This document shows, in pieces, positions 33,608-43,500 of a stretch of DNA of 64,000 bases (position 1 is its first letter; each line of letters starts with the position of its first letter). The translations under genes and the position numbers were made by a program. The notes beneath the pieces are model-generated. The model searched no databases. It was given only the letters and a program-made list of their open reading frames with translations, and had not been told where the DNA came from. The stretch spans positions 32,750,697 to 32,814,696 of the forward strand of contig CM019701.1 of assembly GCA_009760885.1 (NCBI GenBank), read 5' to 3'. The DNA comes from Achatina immaculata. Lineage: Eukaryota > Mollusca > Gastropoda > Stylommatophora > Achatinidae.

Positions 33608-33618
33608 AATTGAAATAT

Positions 33619-33691
33619 CTTATCTTATATCTTATATCCTTCCCGTGCTGTTAAATGTCACATAGGGCTCGCAAAGTAGTTCGCCAATTTT
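33619..33691 (-). mobile_element. LINE D 3' tail insertion
   Basis: cttatcttatatcttatatc then ccttcccgtgctgttaaatg and agtagttcgccaatttt: the last ~73 bp of family D. It is flanked by the same aattgaaatat at 33608-33618 and 33692-33702. Confidence 0.85.
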
Positions 33692-33702
33692 AATTGAAAT
33701 AT

Positions 33703-36470
33703 ATTTAAACTAATTTAGATTATAAGATAAGCGCATTTATGAAACTCTTTACAGTAACCAGTTTTACAAAATTCATTTATGTATGCTTTAGCTGGGAACA
33801 AGCTTTACATGGTCACAAAACACAAACCAGATAACGTTTACTCTTGTCTTTCCTGGCATAAACTTTTGAAATTGCTTTAGAAATGTTTATATTCTATTCC
33901 ACTTGTAAGTTCCTTATACTAGCATCATAATTATCTTTTAGTTCAGCAAAATCCATTAACAGTAACTGACGTATCGGAAGATACTTCTGTTAATAAAAAA
34001 TCTTTCATAATTACCATCATCCCTGAGACAGTTCATTGTGTTTCCACTGGTAACAAAGTTCCAGTTCATGATTATCAGTATTTCTGAAACCTTTCAGTTT
34101 GAAACTATTGTTCTCATGAGCATTAATCTCTCAAAAAAAGATTTTTAGCATAATACTCCCCATACCAAGAATTTATAAACAGATATCAGCACTACCACAA
34201 GCCTCTCATATAATGCTTGTGTGTCAGTTCTGATGTGTCATACCCGCTGACTCAATTCTGAGCTGTTGTGTAAGAAAAGAAAAAACCAATATAAATCAAA
34301 ATTCACTCTGTCTCCAACCTAATTTCAGTATTCACTTATAAAATCACATGAACCCTTTTTTTTTTCATGGTTTTGAAATCATTGCTACATGCACAACTGC
34401 TGCTTTATTGTGGTATATGTGTGTTTAACACTTTTTACTGCAATATTTGTGTGTTCTCAGTATTATGCTTTCAGTTCCAGCTAAATGAATTATGTTTCAT
34501 TTGTACTGCTCATTGAAACCAACAGTATTGTAATTTTGAATGTATTTTTCATATATTATTGACATAATGTATTAATTACAGGGATGACTTTCATATACTA
34601 TTGTGCATTAACTTTATAGGGGGTAAATAATAGTTATATGAAAAAGCCACTGTGTAAAGTAATTGCAAATATCTGAAAAGCTCACTTCATCCTCATTCTG
34701 TAGCACATCCTGAAGTTAAGAAATCTGAGACTTACCTTTAGAATAGGTAGCATAACTGGAATATATATATATATATATATAACTGAGAATGCTGAAGATA
34801 AAATATGAAGTTTTGACTTGCTATCACTGGTTAGAAAAACATTTGAAGTCCCCATCAAGAAAATAGAGAAAAAAAAAATAAATGCAACAGATAATTGGGA
34901 ACAGGAAGTCTTAAGGTCTAAATATTTCAACAACAACAAAAAAAAGTGTTTATTTCTGTTATCAGATCAGCAGCAGTGGAAATGATTTATTATAGTAAAA
35001 TGTAACCGAAGACTGAAAGCAGGAGGAACAAAAGATGAAAGCTTTAATACAAGTATAGTTGTTTATTATCAATTTTAAATGAGTTTATTCTAGTTTTCAG
35101 TGGTACATAACAAGTTACTTTAAAATAAGAAATAACAAAGTAACAAGGGAAAAAAAATAGCAACGAGAAGTAATAAAAGTAAATGCCCTGTGAAACAGGA
35201 GCAGTTAAAAAAAAAAGACATTCAAGGTGGATTGTTGCCCTCTGCTGCTTTCCTTGATTTATATTCAGTAAGCAATTTATAAACCAATGGTATTTGAATG
35301 AGCTGCTGACACCAACTTTGTTTACACAGCAAGACATGCATAATTCAGACTTTGAGTCAAATGCTTTTAAAAATGTCAGAGCATGTTCGAAATACAAGTT
35401 ATTACTTGAAGCTGTATTCACATTTTATTTCAACGAATGTTAATGTTTTCTGCATTTAAATATTCTGATGCACTACCTCAAAATCAGCCACAAGATCATC
35501 TTGAAATGCATAGATTGTCTTTTTTTTTTTCCAAAAAAAAAAGAAAGAAAGAAAAGTTTCATTCAAATATTTAAAGGATTATGGGATGATGTGAGAGAAA
35601 GCTATGCTTCTTAGAACAGAGTTGTGAGATCTGACATAAAAAAAAAAATAGAAGCTTAGCTCACGCAGTCCTGCAAAATAGGTTTTAATGCTTTAAATCA
35701 CATTTAAGTTGTACTTAAGGTGTTTCTAAAATCTTTATACCACTAGATAACACAATTTTTTTCTTCATATTTTCTTAATATTCACCCATTAGACTCAGGT
35801 ATTGTCCCATTTTCATGGTACCTACTTTTGTATGGTATCTTATTTTCCTTGCATGAACTGACATCATGTGTGCATTGTAACACAGTGTGCTTGATCCTGC
35901 AGACAGATGTTTTGATTTTAGAAGCACTTTTCTCCAGTTCTAGCGCATGAAGCACCCACTTTTACCACCAGGTAAACTGGAGGATACTAATTGTGAGTCT
36001 TCAACCTACAAACTTTTCATGCAGAGTTAGCTCCATACTGACCGTACACACCCTCTTCTGACACTGATTAAAGTTTTGATTTTTTTTTCATCCACATCAT
36101 TTGCTTCTCCTGCTATCATCAGTTATGACATGTGCCAGGTTTTGTGGTAGTGCATTTCTTTTGCTCAAACAGTGGCAGAAACATAGTACATTATTAAATT
36201 TATATTTTTGTCTGGTGTGATTGTAATACTCGTATATGTATTGTGACCAGCTGAGCAGTTAAATGCTGACATTAAAAATAACTATTTCAACAAGAAATTG
36301 ATATTACTCCTGGTTTATTCAATGAGTTTTCAGTGTTCATGTTGTTTTTCAAGCAAAAATAGCAAAAAACGGAAAGTATCATAGATGTTATGGCAACTTT
36401 TGATCTATTTTGGTCATTAGTGGCTTATTAAGGCTTCTGCAACTGTCTGACATGTGGAATCCTCAGGGAA
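33703..36470. other. Intergenic, no recognised gene
   Basis: AT-rich and unique-looking. A (TA)n run lies at 34760-34781 and short A/T runs at 35150-35215 and 35520-35555. The antisense 125-codon ORF at 35044-35421 has no family resemblance and is probably chance. Confidence 0.5.
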
Positions 36471-36474
36471 ATAG

Positions 36475-36606
36475 AAATTGAGGGGGACCTAGGAATACTT
36501 GGAAATTATGGCAGTGTTCAGGCAAAAGGGATACATATAAAAGGAAACAGAATAAATACAAGAACAGGGATGACCAGAGAGTGATGATGATGATGATGAT
36601 GATGAA
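36475..36606 (+). mobile_element. Possible LINE tail with (GAT)n end
   Basis: The encoded pattern G.RN.GGPRNTW, resembling the basic GRP..TW tail of RT proteins, is followed by a (GAT)n run at 36582-36604. Too short and degraded to assign to a family. Confidence 0.35.
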
Positions 36607-38284
36607 CTGCCTGACAATGAACATTCTTCTGTTTTCTTTGCTCATTGTTCTAGGAAGTTTGTTTTTTCTGATCTAATTCTATAAATTTGCTTCAGATTTC
36701 CTTTCATTGCATCACGATGTGTCCAGCACAGGAAACAAAACAGACCGATATTAACAAAAATGCAGATTCAAAGATGACTGCATTAAGGAAATGGCAGTGT
36801 TAACACAGCCAATACTGGTTCAAAGGTGACTACACTAAGCAGATGGCCTTGTCAACAGAGCCACTACAACTGCAAAGATGAATGGATTAGAGAGAAGGAG
36901 TGTTTCATTGTGGCAGCAATCTAAAGATCTTATTTCAAAACAGTGCTCCCAATAAAACAAACTGCTGTCAGTTGGTTAAGAAGGACCATCATTCATGTGC
37001 TCTGGTGCATCTATAGGTGCTCCAATTTCCTCTTCAATATCCCTTTTGACATCAGTAACTGATTACATCTGTTCTTTGCTGGTTGACCATCAAGAAATGG
37101 AATTAATGAATCACTGATTTTTCAATACATCAAATTTCACCCTCACTTCTTTCATTCTTGACAACAATGCTGATTCACAGTTGTCACTGAAGTCTTTTGT
37201 TCAACAAGCTTCTCTTATAACATTGATGATGTCTGCTTGATCCATTGTGTGCCATTCTTCCATGACAGCTGAGTCAGCCAATTAATCTGCTCTTTCACTT
37301 CAACCGACATCTGCATGGCCAGGTACAAGAACGGTCAGTCGAAGGATCTGTGACATCTTCAGGGATTTGAACCACTTTTTTTTCAGTCAGTCTGAACTTT
37401 ATCTAGCCCAATTTTCAAGTGGTTGAGATTATCAAGAACTCTGTTTTTCTTAACTGGCACAGGATTTAAACTTTGAGATGATAAGCTGCTGGATGCGAAA
37501 GAAGCATAGTATAACCATCTCACATATATATGACGTGCACGCAGTGTAGTATTTCCTTAACACACAATAATTAGTGTATAAGTATATAACTATACACAAA
37601 GCACTGCAGTAAAGCTGTGTACCAGAATGTATAAAATAGGAAAAAGTAGGAGCAGCTTTATTACTTAACAATTACAAAGTTGTGACGTTTCAGCGTGAGC
37701 CATAATCATACAAAAACATACAGGATGAGGAAATAGAGAGAAGAGATAAGTATAGATTCACATGAATACTATTTTTTAAAAAAATTTTGTTTTAAAGAGT
37801 ATTTCGCTGTAAATTGTAAGGTGTGACTTGTCCGGCGGTGTGTGTAAGGAATGGATTTAGTAGAACGTGGAGACTGTTTAAATAGAGACCTGTGACATGT
37901 GATCGGTGGGTTGTAACTGGGGGTGGTGGATGGGGAACCGGGGAGGGGAGAGAGAGTGATACAATATTGACCTAGCTAGGAGAAGTTGAAAAAGATGACT
38001 GGGGAAGAAGGGTTGCAGAGTGATGCTGTGAGGAAGTTTGAAAAGTAAGAAGGGGTGGACTTAGTGGAGAGGTACTATAATGATTGAAGAGAATGTTACG
38101 TGTAGCTAAACAGCGAGTTTAACCCATGTGGATCCAGCGTCCCATAATTTTGAATGCAGCGGTTCTCAAGTCCCAGGTGGCTTGTGTCATCTGCGTGACA
38201 TTGTTTGATGGCTGTTACCAGAAAATCAGATTTGCCTCTGTGCTTGGGGCCATTGAAATGATTTGGGTCTGGTTTCGAAGCATG

Positions 38285-38852
38285 CTAGGAGATGTCGTAC
38301 AGATGTTTTTGCATGCGGTCCCCTAATCTGAGGCCAGTCTCACCAATATATGTTATCCTGCATCTTCTGCAAACGATGACATATATCACATTAAGGGACT
38401 TGCATGTGAATCCCTCATGAAGAGTGAGGATAGTTTTGGGAAAGGTGATCGTTTTCGTTTCCCAGACTACCGGGCAGGTAACGCTGCGAGGGCGGTTACA
38501 TTTTCTGGTGCCAACATATGTAAGGCTCTGCTTCAAGTGGCTGCGGACGAGGATGTCCTTAAGGTTTGGCTCACGTCTGTATGCCAATAGGGGTGGATCA
38601 GAGAAAATGTCGCGAGTGTCGGAGTCGAGTTGGATTATCGGCAGATGACGATAAAGAATTTTCTTAACCATCTGACCGTGAGGGTGGAAAGGCAGTACTA
38701 ACTTAACTCTGTCAGATGGAGTAACAGGCTTTTTCCTGAATACTTCTTTGCGGCTCACTAGTTGAATACGGTTGAAGGTTTCACGAAGGACCTTTTCTGG
38801 GTAGTGGCGATGACGGAAAAATTCTAATAACTTGTTGGACTGATCTATAAAG
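38285..38852 (-). pseudogene. Penelope-like RT C-terminus and GIY-YIG endonuclease
   Basis: The reverse frame reads KLLEFFRHRHYPEKVL, LVLPFHPHG and, near the end, VIYVIVCRRCRITYIGETGL, the GIY-YIG core (IYVI...YIG) preceded by paired cysteines. The frame ends at 38285 before the whole nuclease domain is complete. Upstream it continues, after removal of LINE B, into 39970-39889. Confidence 0.85.
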
Positions 38853-39873
38853 ACCTGAGGATTGTAAAACATCTATACTGGCAGCAAGAAGCAGCAGTTC
38901 GAGTTGAAAATAGAATTGGAAAATAGAATTGGAAAATAGAATTGGAAAATATCAACCTATAAAACAAGGGGTGCGACAAGGATGTGTACTATCTCCAGAC
39001 CTTTTTTCTCTGTATAGCGAGAATATTCTAAGAACAATCATCACAGAACCAGGCATAAAAATTGGAGGATACAATATTAACAACCTTCGGTATGCTGACG
39101 ACACAGTACTGATAGCACAGAACCAACAAGACCTGCAAAATCTCTTGGATAAAGTCGCCAAAGAAAGTGAACAGAAAGGCCTTACTTTGAACATCAAAAA
39201 GACAGAGACTATGGTTATATCTAAGAAACAGAATCCACCAGAATGCAGTATTAAATTAAACGGAACTGTTCTAAAGCAGGTGCAGAAATTCAAATACCTT
39301 GGAGCAGTAATAACTTCAGATGGGAAATGCAGAACAGAAATTAGGAACAGAATAGGCCAAGCAAAGACTGCATTTCAGAGAATGAGAAACATATTGACCA
39401 ACACATCCTTATCAATGAATGTTAGAAAACGAGTACTAAAATGCTATATTGAACCTATCTTGTTATATGGAAGTGAATCATGGACAATAGGCAAGTCTGC
39501 ACAAAAATCATTGGAAGCAGCAGAAATGTGGTTTATTAGAAGAATGTTGCGAATCCCCTGGACAGCAAAAATAACTAATGAAGAATGTAGGAGAAGAGCT
39601 GGAGAGACAAAAACCTTGTCAAAAAGATAAGAGAGAGACAATGTACTTTCATAGGACATGCAATGAGAAGAGGGGGCATTGAAAATATTATAACAACAGG
39701 AAAAATAGAAGGAAGAAGATCAAGAGGAAGACCAAGAGAAATGATACTGGACAGTCTGACGGGATGGTGTGAGAGGAGATCACCAACTGAGCTGATGGCA
39801 TGCATGAAGGATCGCGTACGCTGGAGAAGCATAATAGCCAACGCCAGTCGGCACGGCACATGATGATGATGAT
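38853..39873 (+). mobile_element. LINE family B, inserted in the Penelope-like element
   Basis: Bounded by a 15 bp duplication, gactgatctataaag, at 38838-38852 and 39874-39888. It starts inside the RT palm ([16 protein letters not shown]) and has a (TGA)n tail. A 16 bp unit, aatagaattggaaaat, is repeated at about 38912-38955. Confidence 0.95.
38929..39630 (+). pseudogene. LINE B reverse transcriptase fragment
   Basis: [15 protein letters not shown], catalytic YADD in [21 protein letters not shown] and RRMLRIPWT. It is frameshifted at about 39610; the C-terminal GRPREMILDSLTGW follows in another frame (39663-39863). Confidence 0.93.
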
Positions 39874-39888
39874 GACTGATCTATAAAG

Positions 39889-39970
39889 TCCAAATTATCC
39901 TGACATATGCGGCGAAGACGGAGCAGTTGGCAGTAGGCACACCTACCTTCTATCTTCTTCCTAAAATCCA
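39889..39970 (-). pseudogene. Penelope-like RT segment upstream of LINE B
   Basis: The reverse strand reads CQLLRLRRICQDNLDFIDQS and joins in frame across the target-site duplication to NKLLEFF at 38840. This shows that the Penelope-like frame was open when LINE B inserted. Confidence 0.85.
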
Positions 39971-40010
39971 CAAACCAGGTAACCCTGGACGCCCCACTGT
40001 ATCAGCGTCT
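39935..40010 (+). pseudogene. Penelope-like RT fragment, + arm
   Basis: The + strand reads TFYLLPKIHKPGNPGRPTVS, the first conserved RT block of Penelope-like elements, and passes directly into the tail gccgaaacgtcacaactttg. It is oriented opposite to the rest of the element. Confidence 0.82.
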
Positions 40011-40089
40011 TCACGCCGAAACGTCACAACTTTGTAACCGTTAAAGTAATAAAGCTGCTCCTACTTTTTCCTATTTTATACATACTGTA

Positions 40090-40464
40090 GTATTTATGAG
40101 TTTTTGTTTGTTTTACAGTGTTTTATACAGAAAACTAAACACACAGAAAATGTTTTGATTGGAGTGGTTAAAAAAAAAAGGGTAAACAAGTCCAGAAAAC
40201 TTTACATCTACGGATTTCACGCTAGAATTGAGAACCATAACTGACTAAATGGTAACCTAGTGACTAATTTGGATCTTCTGTTATGGAGTTTAAAAAGTAC
40301 GAGTCTCGTAGTTTCTCGTTTGTGGTGTTTTGTTGACTGACAACATGGCAAGATGTCTGTAGAGTAGGTAGATTCATTGTTACTTACAACATTAGACTTA
40401 GCCGGCCAGCCCTGTGGCACATGACTCTAGGAGTGGAGGCTGGTTTTCATAGAAAGAAGAGAGG
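40090..40464 (+). promoter_or_regulatory. Candidate EDEM3 promoter and 5' leader
   Basis: Unique sequence between the Penelope-like element and the EDEM3 start. I see no TATA box at an obvious position and no perfect ER-stress element (CCAAT-N9-CCACG). In-frame TAG at 40450-40452 fixes the downstream ATG as the first possible start. The transcription start is unknown. Confidence 0.4.
40345..40362 (+). other. Possible upstream ORF in EDEM3 leader
   Basis: ATG in strong context (acaacATGG), five codons and TAG, about 100 nt before the main start. It matters only if the leader includes it. Confidence 0.3.
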
Positions 40465-40586
40465 ATGGACGCATTAGGACAGAAAAACTTTTGGTCATTT
40501 GTGTTGATGTGCATTATTTTGTTGGTGTTGGAGACTGCCCAGCCGTCTAGTGCCACGATAACATCGGAGCAGAAGAGACAGTTGAG
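40465..40586 (+). CDS. EDEM3: EDEM3 exon 1, start and signal sequence
   Basis: Start ATG with TAG in frame 12 nt upstream. A hydrophobic stretch [11 protein letters not shown] lies near residues 12-22, followed by TAQPSSA, a plausible signal-peptidase region, then TSEQKRQLR. The AG/gtttgt donor leaves phase 2; AG plus G of exon 2 gives the arginine. Confidence 0.88.
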
Positions 40587-43500
40587 GTTTGTAGTGCAAA
40601 AATGTAGGTTAATATATCGCATGAGAGGCGCCTTCATGTTTGAGCACGCCGAAAATATAAGTTATATAATATTCACATTCTCGCAAATATTCAAATGAAA
40701 AAAAATGTATGCATTAACTGCAGCATCGATTGTTTATTAAAATGTTTCATGTGTGAATTTAGTTCTCAATAGCTGATGCTGTGATAAAAATTTGAAAACA
40801 TAACCATTAAGTTGTTCGGAGTGGCATCTGTTTTAGAGTGGATCTAAGAAACAGGCTTCACCACCCCAAAGAACAGAATCTCATTGTTCCCTATCTCATT
40901 TAGCCCAGGCTAAAGCACACAATACTTAGGTGAAGGAAGGATCTTGACCAACAGTAGTAGGAAGTCACCCCTTAAATATATAAATTCACTGTTCTCATGG
41001 CTATAGTAATAAGATTAAACATTTTAAAAATAGCATTTAAAAAATATATGATGCCTATAGATCACTGAGTAGTGTAACCATTCCATAATAATGGCTTATT
41101 TCAGTGCAGAGAATGGTTTTGAAGCAGGCATCTAAGCCATTCTTTTATGGGGGTCTGGCATTAGATGTGACAGATTTAAGTATTTAGATTTGAGTACACA
41201 GTACCTTACAGGAAAAATTGGCGAACTACTTTGCGAGCCCTATGTGACGTCTAACGGCACGGGAAGGATATAAGATATAAGATAAGACACAGTACCTTTA
41301 TTTTAACAGTAACAATATGGCACATATAGGTTTTTTCTTCTTTTTTATGGTTTTATACTCATTCGGATGGCATTATTTGCTGTTGTTTATGATTCTTGTT
41401 GCTTCTGTATTTATACTGCATATTTGCTTGACCATAGTTCCACTGCTGTCATTTACAACCTGTATCTCTAAAACTATACTGAACTGTACAAGAGTACTGA
41501 TATTGTCTTTCAGTTGCTAGCACTGAACAGCTTTCATTATATTATTTATTTAGCTTTCTATACAACCTGTTTCTCTTAGTTTATATTTTGTTACTTTTTT
41601 CTCTCATCTCAGGGCAAAATCTTTGGAGATGTTCTACCATGCTTATAATGCATATATGGTAAGTTAACAATGCTTAATTTTAATAGTACAAATTTTTCAA
41701 ATGGGAAACAACGGAGCTTTCACACAGTAAAGTCATTTAGCACAGTGTTGTATGGTAAGAATTGCTTAGTCAGTTATTTTCAAAAGCTACTATACAACAC
41801 TTTGATAAATCATTTAAATTTAATAGTATACTTTTGATTTCAGAGTTATGGTTCCTGAGAATAATCTTGAGGATCCCTCATCAGCCAGGATAACTGATGA
41901 TAAGCTGTGTTTGAGACAGACTAAGAATGGAAGAGAACGGACAAACAAAAAATGATGTATGTACAAGAGATGAAGGAAACAAGAGACCAAGGCAGATAGA
42001 CAACATAGAAGAAGATATGAAGGAACTGGTATCACCAACTGGAGAGAGAAGATTTGGCATAGAGAGGAATGGAAGCAAACTTTATCTGTAGCAATGAGTC
42101 TTAATGGCTCAGAAAGCTGAAGATAAGATAGAATAGAACACAGCTTTTAGTCATATAACTTGTTTTCAAGTGTTTATATTTAAAGCCTTAATTTAGTGGA
42201 GTAAATGGTGGATAGTTGCATGTGGCTGGATAACTGACCATTCACTTACATGTGGATACACAGGTTCTTATGTTCTGCTTGCTACAAATTATAAATCTTC
42301 TCATCTTCTTTCCATTTCAACTACTTCTTTGTGTGTACAGAACCATGCCTACCCAGCCGATGAGTTAATGCCACTGTCGTGCAAGGGCCGCTATCAAGGA
42401 ACTGAACCACCAAGAGGTGATGTGGATGACACCCTTGGCAAGTATGTGAATGTAGAAAAGAGTCAAAACAAAAATGTAGCACTATTTTTCTTTTAAAATA
42501 AGAGTTAGCGAGTTAAGATTGACAAACTTATAGAGTATCCCACGCATGTGTCAGCGTCATGATAGTCACAACTGAGTCAGCTTATGAAGAGAAGAGACGG
42601 GGGCGAAGACGCTGACTCTTTTGGCAGTCAGCAACCTATAGCTGACTTTCTGGCGTTAAGGTTGGAAAAACCAAAGCTGACCAAGACCCTGTCCCACCTC
42701 TCCATTGGTACCCCCCCCAGTAACAAGCCCAGCCTGGCTAATGGGACAGGATCACCGTAGTCCCCATTATAGCACACTCCCTGCTTTTTAGTTGCACACA
42801 AAGGCAGAAGAAAAATCTCTACCATGACCTGCTCCCAAGCCAACACAGTGCTGTACCCCATTATCTTCAGCACATCAGCTGCAAAGGTCACCAGCTTGTA
42901 GTTCCAGGGAGATTGAAGAAGAAAAAGAGGCAGAGAAGAATGAAGGGAAAGGATATCTCAGGTAATCATAAGCCAGGGAAGACATTGCAAACCTTCACCT
43001 TCCTCCAAAGGTGGGATAATCAAGAGGGTCAGGACTGCACATTCTTGAAGCTGTGTGGCTGTTTTATTCTCTGTGCTGGCCTAACTTCACATGTGCACTA
43101 GTCAGCAGTATTTTTAAACTGTTGCGTTAATTCATGTGCTGTTTTGTAACATTCATGAGCAATGTCCAGTTGCAAATTAATGATATCAGTATGAAATTGT
43201 TTTGTTTACTTTGTGTGTATGCAGTTTTTCATCCCAGAACTGTTTATATTTTGGTTCTTGTTTTACACTTGTGGCATTTGACACGCCTACTCATAAAGTG
43301 AAGGTCTTGTTGCTTTAATGGCGTTTTACGTGCCCGCCACAGTGGGTAACTTTGCTAAAAGGACAGCACTGTTATCAGACTTACTGAACTGGAACTGTTG
43401 TGATGGATTCTGCTGTGGCAGTCTAGTGTGATGGGATATGCTGTGACAGAGTCTGGTTTGATGGATTTGGCTGTGGCAGAGCCTGGTCTGGCAGAGTCTG

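Larger units (their letters stand above)
37540..40085. mobile_element. Penelope-like element, inverted-arm copy
   Basis: The - strand carries an RT C-terminal portion and a GIY-YIG-type endonuclease; the + strand at the right end carries an early RT segment. Each arm ends in the same ~75 bp tail (aggaaaaagtaggagcagct at 37637 and its reverse complement near 40050), in inverted orientation. A LINE B copy is inserted in the middle. Penelope-like elements commonly insert as partial inverted arrangements, so the layout fits the class. The copy is defective. Confidence 0.82.

Noticed and set aside
35044..35421. 125-codon antisense ORF with a hydrophobic end
   Set aside because: AT-rich intergenic sequence, no recognisable domain, no splice partners, and adjacent homopolymer runs.
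40090..40464. ER-stress response element in the EDEM3 promoter
   Set aside because: I looked for CCAAT-N9-CCACG and TGACGTGG and found no convincing match on either strand.
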